Below are positions 29,240 to 37,727 of a stretch of DNA of 64,000 nucleotides, piece by piece (position 1 is the first letter of the stretch; the number at the start of each line of letters is the position of its first letter). Both the position numbers and the translations under genes were made by a program. The DNA comes from Ostrinia nubilalis. Taxonomy: Eukaryota > Arthropoda > Insecta > Lepidoptera > Crambidae. Under the pieces are notes generated by a model, which was not told the DNA's origin, made no database searches, and saw only the letters and a program-made list of their open reading frames with translations. The stretch spans positions 87,001-151,000 of the forward strand of contig NC_087114.1 in the NCBI RefSeq assembly GCF_963855985.1. The letters are read 5' to 3'.

Positions 29240-30620
29240 CCCCGTGGAGCTCGACGGAGTCGCGCGCGTCCATCGCTCCGCCGTGCCCTCGCGCCCGAGC
29301 CGCGGCCGGCCCTCGCGCCTAGCCCTCGCGCCAGCCCCTCGCGCCCGGCCCTCGCGCCAGGTACCGAGCCCTCGCGCCAGCCCCTCGCGCCCGGCCCTCG
29401 CGCCCGGCCCTCGCGCCCGACCCTCGCGCCAGGTACCGAGCCCTCGCGCCAAGCCTTCGCGCCGTGCCCTCGCGCCTAGGTACCGAGCCCTCGCGCCAGC
29501 CCCTCGCGCCCGGCCCTCGCGCCAGGTACCGAGCCCTCGCGCCAGCCCCTCGCGCCTTGCCTTCGCGCCCGACCCTCGCGCCTGGCCCCGGCCGCGGCGG
29601 CCGCCCGTCTGCTGTCTCCACCCCCCCCTCAACCTTCCCCCCCCCTCCCCCCGCCCCTCCCCCCCTCCAACTTTTTTTCTCCTCGCCATTGGCCGTCCCA
29701 CGAAACTTGCCCCCCCCTCCCCCCCCCCAAAATTTTTTGCCCCCCCCCAAAATTTTTTCTCCCCGCCAATAGCCGCCCCACGAAACTTGCCCCCCCCCCA
29801 CCCCCCCGCACCCCCCCTCCAAAACACCCCCCCCCCCTCCCCCCACCTCACCCCCCCTCTAGCCCACTCCTCTAGCCCACCTAAGTACCTAGCCCTCGCG
29901 CCAACCCTTCGCGGCTGCCCCTCGCGCCCGAGTACCTAGCCCTCGCGCCAAGCCTTCGCGCCCGCCCCTCGCGCCCGGTCCGCGGCCCTCGCGCCTAGGT
30001 ACCTAGCCCTCGCGCCAAGCCTTCGCGCCCGGGCGTGACTTGGGTTATCACCTGATACCGGTGGGCGACCCTCGGCTGGCCCTCGCGCCTGCCCCTCGCG
30101 CCTTGCCCTCGCGCCTGCCCCTCGCGCCCGACCCTCGGGCCTGGCCCTCGCGCCAAGCCCTCGCGCCAACCCCTCGCGCCACCCCTCGCGCCAACCCTTC
30201 GCGCCTGCCCCTCGCGCCCGGCCCTCGCGCCGTGCCCTCGCGCCAAGCCCTCGCGCCAACCCTTCGCGCCACCCCTCGCGCCAACCCTTCGCGCCTGCCC
30301 CTCGCGCCCGGCCCTCGCGCCAAGCCCTCGCGCCAACCCTTCGCGCCACCCCTCGCGCCAACCCTTCGCGCCTGCCCCTCGCGCCCGGCCCTCGCGCCGT
30401 GCCCTCGCGCCAAGCCCTCGCGCCAACCCTTCGCGCCACCCCTCGCGCCAACCCTTCGCGCCTGCCCCTCGCGCCCGGCCCTCGCGCCAAGCCCTCGCGC
30501 CAACCCTTCGCGCCACCCCTCGCGCCAACCCTTCGCGCCTGCCCCTCGCGCCCGGCCCTCGCGCCGTGCCCTCGCGCCAAGCCCTCGCGCCAACCCCTCG
30601 CGCCCGCCCCTCGCGCCCGG
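29240..30620. repeat. CpG-dense CCCTCGCGCC tandem array with a higher-order period
   Basis: The array is built from 10-bp CCCTCGCGCC words with 2-9 bp spacers. At 30180-30515 the anchor CCACCCCTCGCGCC recurs at steps of 90, 77, 90 and 77 bp, giving a higher-order unit of about 167 bp. C-rich tracts occupy 29620-29870. Both strands lack stops over long distances only because of composition. Confidence 0.85.
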
Positions 30621-30790
30621 TTATCACCAAGTGCCGGTGTAACATACATCGACGACCGTGCGGTCCTCGCGCCCGACCCTCGCGCCCGGTTATCACCAAG
30701 TACCGGTTTCAACTTCATCGACGACTGCGCGGTCCTCGCGCCAGACCCTCGCGCTCGGCTATCACCGGATACCGGTGAAACATCGGACTG
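30606..30790. repeat. 69-bp tandem repeat in the element F leader
   Basis: A segment starting GGTTATCACCAAGT and containing CATCGACGAC...GCGGTCCTCGCGCC repeats at 30619, 30688 and, degenerate, 30757. It links the CpG array to the ORF. Confidence 0.75.
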
Positions 30791-30948
30791 TGTGGGACGT
30801 TGTGTTGCGACTTCCAACTGTGTGGTGAAACATTGTGTGGTGACTGTGCGATAGTGGAACCGTGTTGTGATTGTGACATCCAAGGATTGCAGTGATACCT
30901 GGATTGCAGTGTACACTTTGGACATTGGACAGACTGTAAGTGCTCAAG

Positions 30949-32562
30949 ATGCCGCTAGTTAGGTCACCACCCCCCAACCGAAGGGTCACCCGCGCGCGAT
31001 CGCGGGAAGTCACCAGGGCACCGAACACCCGGTCAGCCTCTCGCTCCCCACCCCTCAGCACACTCTCTGAGGCGCACTCTAGGGACAACTCTTTCGTATC
31101 TATAGAGAGCGAGAGGTGCCCGTCGCAAGCCAGCTCAGCGGGCACTGTTCGAGCGGATTCACCGCGCTCTCTGGACTCTGCCGACTTCGGGGGCTTTGGG
31201 GGTCTTGGAGTCTACCGACCCCCGACCACTTCGCGTCCGCGCAGGGCCCCTGCCACTGGCGCCTCGCAGTCAGCCTGCAAGCGCAAGACACCGGCCGCTC
31301 CCTTCCCCGAGCCCGACTTCGGAGACACGCTCTTCACCCCGCTGCTTCAAAAGCTCCACGGCCTAATGGCCAACATACCATCATTGCTCAACAAGGAGAA
31401 GAGCGTGAGGAAGGAGGACCGAGAGCTGGCGGTCCAGTGCAGCGTGGACGCTGCTCGACTGCTTCAGGAAGTACATCTCACATATCTTGACTGCCTGGAG
31501 GAGGTGCCTGGCCTGAACAAGGGCCCAGCTCCGGCTGCGGCTCCAGCACCAGCGGCACCCACCACCACCACCTCCGCTGCCACCACCACTAACAGCCACT
31601 GCTGCGAGGAGACTCTCGCGGCCGCCGTGACTAAGGCTGTCACCCAGGCGGTGAGAACAGAGTTCGGGCGCATGAAACCCGCTCTGACTGCCCAGCCCCC
31701 CGCCTCCTCCACCACCAAGACCTACGCCCAGACACTCGCCTCCGCGCCGGCTCAGCCCGAGGTTGGGGACACTCGGCCCCAGCGGCGGGAAGAGAAAAGC
31801 ACACGCCCGGCGCTCATTATGGCCTCCAAAGATCAGAAGGCCGACAGGCAGGCGGTAACCAAGACCTTGCGAGCCACCATTCCTTTCCGCGAGGTCAAAT
31901 TCACGGCGGCGAAGGTTGAGATGCTCTCGCGGGGAAAAGCGAGAGTTGAATTTGACTCAACGGACCACCTAAAGGAGGCAATGAGGCGCATTAACACCAA
32001 CACAGAGACCTCCGGCGTCAGTGCTGAACCGGAGCGGAAGATTATGCCGATGATCGCCCTCAAGGGCATCTCCAAGGATACGGCAAGCAAGGACCTCATT
32101 GCCACTTTGAAAGAACAAAATCCTGAGCTGGGGAACGACGAGCGGATCAAACTGCGCTTCCTGCGGAGGAACCGGAACCCCAACCTATACAACGCGGTCC
32201 TCACTGTGCCGCCCAGGGTGTTCCACACCATCATCACTCTCGGCCGTGTGCGCCTCGACCACCAGAGGGTGCACGCCGAGGAGTTCTCTCCGTTTCTGCA
32301 GTGCCGTCGCTGCCTCCAGTTTGGGCACACGCAGACGCGCTGCCCCGCCGAGACTCCAGTCTGCGCACACTGCGCGACCGCCGGACACCTGCCGTCGCAG
32401 TGCACCAACAAGGCGCTGGCTCCAAGCTGCGCCAACTGCACAACTCACAACGCAAGGTTTAAGTCCAACACGAGCGCCAAGCACACAGCTCTCGACCAGG
32501 CCTGCCCTCGGCAAAAGGCCATGAAGGCCAGAATCATGGCCAAGGTGGACTACTCTCTGTAG
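30949..32562 (+). CDS. Gag-like ORF1 of element F (537 aa)
   Basis: This is a zinc-knuckle Gag distantly related to the TRAS-like ORF1s. Residues 1-120 are Arg/Ser/Pro-rich. A helical region follows (DTLFTPLLQKLHGLMANIP) with charged helices, then an Ala/Pro/Thr-rich linker near 185-215. A conserved block (RPALIMASKDQKADRQAV) corresponds to the IVVTSKDAME block of the other Gags. Knuckles start near 452 (CRRCLQFGHTQTRC, CAHCATAGHLPSQC and C-x2-C...H...C). I chose the ATG at 30949; the frame is open three codons further but without an ATG. The next recognisable element after the stop is the inserted DNA transposon, and no ORF2 follows. Confidence 0.82.
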   Translation: MPLVRSPPPNRRVTRARSREVTRAPNTRSASRSPPLSTLSEAHSRDNSFVSIESERCPSQASSAGTVRADSPRSLDSADFGGFGGLGVYRPPTTSRPRRAPATGASQSACKRKTPAAPFPEPDFGDTLFTPLLQKLHGLMANIPSLLNKEKSVRKEDRELAVQCSVDAARLLQEVHLTYLDCLEEVPGLNKGPAPAAAPAPAAPTTTTSAATTTNSHCCEETLAAAVTKAVTQAVRTEFGRMKPALTAQPPASSTTKTYAQTLASAPAQPEVGDTRPQRREEKSTRPALIMASKDQKADRQAVTKTLRATIPFREVKFTAAKVEMLSRGKARVEFDSTDHLKEAMRRINTNTETSGVSAEPERKIMPMIALKGISKDTASKDLIATLKEQNPELGNDERIKLRFLRRNRNPNLYNAVLTVPPRVFHTIITLGRVRLDHQRVHAEEFSPFLQCRRCLQFGHTQTRCPAETPVCAHCATAGHLPSQCTNKALAPSCANCTTHNARFKSNTSAKHTALDQACPRQKAMKARIMAKVDYSL

Positions 32563-33727
32563 TCCTCCAGCCACATTACATCTGTGGACTGGCCGCGAGC
32601 TGTGCCTTGGCGGCCGTGCGACTGCCTTTTCCTTTTTTTAATTTCAAATTTTTAATCTTTTCACTTCTCTTGTTTTGTATGTAAGTTTGTCCTTTTATAT
32701 TTCTTTCTGTCAATGTAGATTGCTCATGACTTATATCTTTTGGGTACCTGTGATGGGCTCCGCTCCGACAGGCTGATCTGCGCTGGGTTGGGGGCCGTGG
32801 GTTGGGCGCGGGGACGGTCGGCTCTAACCTTTGGGCTCGGCTTGCTGTCCCCGCGCCCGGCCTTCGGTTTCTTGACTGGTGTGGGGGTCTAGGCCTGGCG
32901 GGGCGGGGCTGATTACGGAACCCTACTTAATAACCGCATCTTTGTTTACATATATAACGTTTAAATGTTAACTAAAGTCTCCCCTCTTTTTCTGGAAATC
33001 GATTAATTTACGACAAACTGCCCATATATTTTGCTAGCAAGTTTTACTTATGTATCGCACTGTCTATGGTCCGCGGGCCGGCCTGGGGATGGCCCGCCCA
33101 CCGCTGGCGCTGGTGGGACAGGCGATCCGAGGGGCTCAAGGGGCCGGCAATTCAAAAGGATCAGTCCTTCACCGGGCTGTCCCCGGCCCCAGTGGCCTAT
33201 TAGGATCAGAGCACGGTCCCGGCCCACAGGGTGCTGCTGGGGATCCTTGGAAACGGCTCCGCGGACCTTGACTGTCCAACAAGCCTAAAACAGTCAATTA
33301 TAATGAATTGATCGATTTCAGTTACTAAAATTTGAAATTGAGATAAACTTAGCCCTCTCTCTTTGTAATATGTATTTGCTGAATTTGTTTTTAAAAATTG
33401 ACTCTATTGATAGTCTGTAATCATTTTATTAACCTTTGTTTTTTTTTAATAATAGTTAAATCCCAAATCAAGAAGAACTTAGCACTCCTTTTGTAATATA
33501 TATCTGCTGATTTGTTTTTAAATTCGATTATATTTAACAAATTGACACTCTGTAAACAATTCACTAATCCTTTGCATATAAAATTTGTGTGTGTAGAATC
33601 TGACAAATCATAGCTATAATAAGTGTATAACTTCATGGTAAACAATATAAATTATTAAATTGAACAATGTAACTAGTTGAAATCATGTAAATTCTGTGTA
33701 CCCACCATGCTTCTAAAACTAGTTTGT
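32563..33727 (+). other. 3' UTR of element F, first part
   Basis: No gene is seen here. It contains a GC-rich stretch (32750-33280), then AT-rich DNA with a diverged tandem duplication of about 130 bp. The shared segment reads ACTTAGC...CTCT/CCTTTTGTAATATRTATYTGCTG, near 33346 and 33476. Confidence 0.6.
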
Positions 33728-34249
33728 GGGGCATTCCACGCGAAGCGGGCAGGTAAAAAAAGTCGATGTTTCCGATTTCAGTAATATTTGAGTATGTTCT
33801 ACCTATACATATTATTGATACGTGTAACAAATATTTTTGTAATATAATGACTAGTTTAAGAGTTATGGGTCTTCGAAGTTTTCGACAACCGGTTGGCATG
33901 CAGTACTTCAAAGCCGATTATGGAGTCATAAAAGTATATATTAAAATAATTAAACCACGGGATTTATTACTTCATTTACCGTGCTTTTTAACTGTATTTT
34001 CGGAAACGAAAAAAATTTTATTTTTTCCTAAAAAAATGCAAATTATTTTTTTTTTTCTTGATTTTCACAAAGTTCGACCCTTTCGATTTTTTTAATTTTT
34101 TTTATTTAAATAGCTAATATTGTGTAGAACATTCATGCCAACTTTCAAAGTGGGCGTGGAAGTGGATTAGGAGCTAGACTGAAAATACTGCCGAAAGGTG
34201 GCGTCCAGCGCCGCGCCGTTGCGCTGCAGCCTGACGCCCGCAACTTGTG
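33728..34249. repeat. Left terminal inverted repeat
   Basis: It is the reverse complement of 36676-37199 with few mismatches. The inner edge is at GACGCCCGCAACTTGTG. Confidence 0.9.
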
Positions 34250-34596
34250 TGCGTTTAGTGAAACTGACAAGCAAATAAAATCATTTTGACGAAATGTTTT
34301 GTGCATTTTTAATAACACCAATACATTTTTAATACCGTATAAGTACTAAAATACCTTACATCTACACTTTTAATTATAAATATATTTTTTTAATTCTCAG
34401 AATAGTGTAAATGAGATAAGGCCTAAAGGACTTGTATCCAGGCCAAAATATTTAAAAAAAAAGTTATAGTGATGACGCCATGTTTGAAAATTTTACCGCG
34501 CCATTTTAGTAGCACAGCAATTAACTTGTACGGACGCGTGAGAGTGAATTTGTTAGTTTTGTGAATTTGTATCGCTATTATAAACATTGGAATATA

Positions 34597-36528
34597 ATGA
34601 CTCCTTACGGGGATCGATGTTTTAATCCGTTTAATTTACCTGTACATAAAAAAACTAAAGGCTTGAGGAAATTATCACAAGTACTAGCAAAAAAGTGGTC
34701 AATTACAAATGAAAGCGTAAAATATGTGTGCAAGCAGTGTAGAGATCGTCTTGCTAGTGAAGAGCCATTAATTATTGATGACAATGTGATCCTAAATAGC
34801 CAATCAAGCCAATGTTCAGTCCAAAATTTACAAGAATCACAAGTCTCATGTTATGTACCGGAAGAAAATACGCTTACGAAGTCAACACAGACAAACGACA
34901 TAAAATCCATTGACGACGAAATACTTTTGCAACTGAAAGAGAAGTTTAATGACCCTTCTACATCTGTTTCTGAGAAAACGATGATTCTCACTTTAGCACC
35001 TAAATCATGGAGCGAAAATAAACTTGCTGATGAATTCAATACCTCTAGACGGCAAGCAAAAAAAGCCAAAGAACTGGTTGAGCAGAACGGCATTTTATCA
35101 TCACCTAATCCACGAGAGGGCCGCAAGTTAACATCAGAAGTTGTAGATTTAGTTTCAAAATTTTATCTTAGAGAAGATAACACTAGAATAATGCCTGGGA
35201 AAAAAGACTTTGTGTCTGTTAAGTTACATGATGGCCAAAGAGTTCATTTACAAAAACAGCTATTATTGTGTAACATCAATGAATTGTATCAACAGTTTAA
35301 ATTGGAATACCCTAATACAAAAGTAGGCCTTTCAAAATTTTTTTCATTACGTCCTAAGCAGTGCATTCTTGCTGGTGATTCGGGTACTCATATAGTCTGT
35401 GTGTGTATTTACCATCAAAATGTTAAATTGATGCTAATCGGGGGAGATATTGCATCACTTACTTCTGAATCTGATATCCCCCTATCATCGTACAAGGATT
35501 GCTTGCAAAAGATGATGTGTCCAGATCCGACACCAACTTGCCATTTAATGACAAGAAAATCACCGCTGAACGAACAATGCAACAGTTGTCCTGGCCTTGT
35601 CGGAATTCAAGAACACTTAAAAAACATATTTGACGCAAATCAAGTCACTAGTGTGCAGTTTAATACTTGGGTTGGTACAGACCGTTTCACAATCGCCACT
35701 CAAGTTCTTTCTTCAGATGAATTTGTCGACAGTTTTTGCTCAGGATTAGACATTTTAAAACCTCACGCCTACATATCAGATCAGCAAACTCAGTATTTTA
35801 AATTGTTAAAAGAGTCGATTTCAGAGGGTGACATAATAATCCAGTGCGATTTTGCTGAAAACTACAGCTTCGTGGTTCAAGACGCTGCCCAGTCATTTCA
35901 CTGGAATAACGACCAGGCCACTCTCCTGACATCTGTGTATTATTACAAAAAGGAGCAAGAGTTAAAACACGGAAGTATTGTGATGATATCGGATGATCTA
36001 AAACATGACACTGCAACTTTCTATACCTTCCAAAAAATTTTACACCAACATTTACAAGAAAAGAGTATATCCACAAATAAATATATTTATGTAACTGATG
36101 GTGCACCACAGCACTTCAAAAACAGATTTAATTTTATTAACCTGTTTTATTTTAAACAGGATTTCGGTACAGATGTAGAGTTTCATTTTCATGCCACTTC
36201 TCATGGCAAAGGGCCATGTGATGGACTTGGGGGCAACTTGAAACGTTTGGCAACTCGAGCTAGTCTACAGTCGGCGTCAGACAATGCGATCACTACACCC
36301 GAGCGTTTGTACCAATGGGCCAAAACATCAATGTCCCAAACGCACGTTTTATATGCTCCAAAAGAGGACATTAAACAAAACAGATTGTTTTTAAAGAGCA
36401 GATTTGAATCGGCAGCGACAATACCAGGCACAAAAAAATATCATGCCTTCATTCCCACTACTGAAGGTATAATGATAAAACGCACGAGTAACAGTGAAGC
36501 ATTTAAAATTGTAAAAATTTGTAAGTAA
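34597..36528 (+). CDS. DDD/E transposase of the TIR element (643 aa)
   Basis: This protein would cut and integrate the element by its TIRs. The N-terminus carries a short Cys cluster (VKYVCKQCRDRL), possibly DNA-binding, and a helix-turn-helix-like stretch near residues 145-175 (LADEFNTSRRQAKKAKELV). Catalytic candidates are Asp418 in QCDFAENYS, Asp501 in VTDGAPQHFKN and Asp542 in HGKGPCDGLGG. This spacing and these motifs are shared by a family of uncharacterised animal transposases. The reading frame is open from an alternative codon at 34561, but the first ATG is at 34597. The ORF is intact, so the element may be autonomous. Confidence 0.75.
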   Translation: MTPYGDRCFNPFNLPVHKKTKGLRKLSQVLAKKWSITNESVKYVCKQCRDRLASEEPLIIDDNVILNSQSSQCSVQNLQESQVSCYVPEENTLTKSTQTNDIKSIDDEILLQLKEKFNDPSTSVSEKTMILTLAPKSWSENKLADEFNTSRRQAKKAKELVEQNGILSSPNPREGRKLTSEVVDLVSKFYLREDNTRIMPGKKDFVSVKLHDGQRVHLQKQLLLCNINELYQQFKLEYPNTKVGLSKFFSLRPKQCILAGDSGTHIVCVCIYHQNVKLMLIGGDIASLTSESDIPLSSYKDCLQKMMCPDPTPTCHLMTRKSPLNEQCNSCPGLVGIQEHLKNIFDANQVTSVQFNTWVGTDRFTIATQVLSSDEFVDSFCSGLDILKPHAYISDQQTQYFKLLKESISEGDIIIQCDFAENYSFVVQDAAQSFHWNNDQATLLTSVYYYKKEQELKHGSIVMISDDLKHDTATFYTFQKILHQHLQEKSISTNKYIYVTDGAPQHFKNRFNFINLFYFKQDFGTDVEFHFHATSHGKGPCDGLGGNLKRLATRASLQSASDNAITTPERLYQWAKTSMSQTHVLYAPKEDIKQNRLFLKSRFESAATIPGTKKYHAFIPTTEGIMIKRTSNSEAFKIVKICK

Positions 36529-36675
36529 ATTTGTAATTTATATTTGTAAATACATTTGTAAATAAAGTTGTAAATAAATTTGTAAATTTTGTAAATAAAT
36601 TTGTAATTAATCATAAAATATGATTCGTTTTATTCTAAATATCAAACTACTAAAGAAAACATTAATCTGCTTACT

Positions 36676-37199
36676 CACAAGTGGCGGGCGTCAGGGGCTG
36701 CTGCGCAACGGCGCGGCGCTGGACGCCACATTTCGGCAGTATTTTCAGTCTAGCTCCTAATCCACTTCCACGCCCACTTTGAAAGTTGGCATGAATGTTC
36801 TACACAATATTAGCTATTTAAATAAAAAAAATTAAAAAAATCGAAAGGGTCGAACTTTGTGAAAATCAAGAAAAAAAAAATAATTTGCATTTTTTTTAGG
36901 AAAAAATAAAATTTTTTTCGTTTCCAAAAATACAGTTAAAAAGCACGGTAAATGAAGTAATAAATCCCGTGGTTTAATTATTTTAATATATACTTTTATG
37001 ACTCCATAATCGGCTTTGAAGTACTGCATGCCAACCGGTTGTCGAAAACTTCGAAGACCCATAACTCTTAAACTAGTCATTATATTACAAAAATATTTGT
37101 TACACGTATCAATAATATGTATAGGTAGAACATACTCAAATATTACTGAAATCGGAAACATCGACTTTTTTTACCTGCCCGCTTCGCGTGGAATGCCCC
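36676..37199. repeat. Right terminal inverted repeat
   Basis: It mirrors 33728-34249 and ends ...GGAATGCCCC next to the TTGT duplication. Confidence 0.9.
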
Positions 37200-37203
37200 T
37201 TGT

Positions 37204-37571
37204 AAGTTAGGTTAAGATCTTTTTTTTGTAACATCCGCACTGGGCGGCCTATGTTCATACCTGTAAAGGCTAGTGCTGGGGGAAACTTTCTCACTTCTTC
37301 CCTCCCCCAGCACTCCCAGTCTATTTGTTGTCTATCCCCCCAGGCCCTCCTTGAGCAGGCATCTTTCACCGCCTTGGAGGGCCGAGTGCCCGGTGCGCAA
37401 CTCCACCAACTCTCAGGTGGCACGCCCGCCGGTACCAAAGGGTCGCAACTTGTGAACAATTGTAACTAGCGTAAGTTAGTATATAAGTTTTATTGTGAAC
37501 GTCCCTTCCCATAATAAAAATCCTTTGAGTGGCCAAAATGAACGAGAAAAAAAAAAAAAAAAAAAAAAAAA
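37204..37571 (+). other. 3' UTR of element F, second part, and poly(A)
   Basis: This is the continuation of element F after the DNA transposon. It includes AATAAAAATCC shortly before a poly(A) (37549-37571) that joins AACCTAACC. No coding signal was seen. Confidence 0.7.
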
Positions 37572-37589
37572 ACCTAACCTAACCTAACA
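37571..37589. repeat. Innermost telomeric CCTAA repeats
   Basis: Only about 3 to 4 units remain between the poly(A) of element F and the chromosome-specific sequence. Confidence 0.9.
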
Positions 37590-37690
37590 AAAACCGGTTA
37601 GGTTTCAGGAAAACCGGTTTTTGAAAATTCCTGAAAAATTACGGTTAGGTTCCTGGGGACATTCCTGAAACCGGTTAGGTTCGCGCCGCG
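37590..37690. repeat. Inverted telomere-like repeats at the array boundary
   Basis: CGGTTAGGTT occurs three times (near 37594, 37641 and 37672) in the orientation opposite to the adjacent CCTAACC. The array end reads AACCTAAC-spacer-GGTTAGGTT, head to head. TTTCAGGAA...TTCCTGAAA arms add further inverted symmetry. Confidence 0.75.
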
Positions 37691-37727
37691 CGAGCGCGTG
37701 CGCAGCACGCGCGAGCGTCACTGAAAA

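Larger units (their letters stand above)
33728..37199 (+). mobile_element. TIR DNA transposon, Sola-like candidate, inserted in element F
   Basis: It is bounded by long terminal inverted repeats beginning GGGGCATTCCACGCGAAGCG (33728-34249 and 36676-37199, about 522 bp and nearly identical). TTGT flanks both sides (33724-33727 and 37200-37203), a 4-bp target duplication. It encodes one DDD/E-type transposase. Four-base duplications and a transposase of about 650 aa fit the Sola superfamily, but the assignment is an inference. The near-identical TIRs point to a recent insertion. Confidence 0.8.
29232..37571 (+). mobile_element. Element F: second gag-only telomeric retroelement, split by a DNA transposon
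   Basis: It starts at the CCTAA junction with a CpG-dense repeat leader, encodes one Gag ORF (30949-32562), and has a long 3' UTR that is interrupted at 33728-37199 by a TIR transposon. The UTR resumes at 37204 and ends in poly(A)-AACCTAACC. Without the insertion it is about 4.9 kb. There is no endonuclease or RT. Its Gag, leader and 3' end all differ from elements B-E, so it is a separate family with the same layout. Confidence 0.78.

Noticed and set aside
29216..30925. Long Arg/Gly/Ala- and Pro/Ser-rich open frames (up to 329 codons) on both strands over the GC-rich array
   Set aside because: They are translations of the CCCTCGCGCC tandem array. Open frames on both strands and in several phases reflect composition and the absence of stop codons, not coding.
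8461..37589. CRISPR-like array from the regularly repeated CCTAA blocks
   Set aside because: The repeats are uninterrupted 5-bp telomere units with no unique spacers, in a eukaryotic genome.
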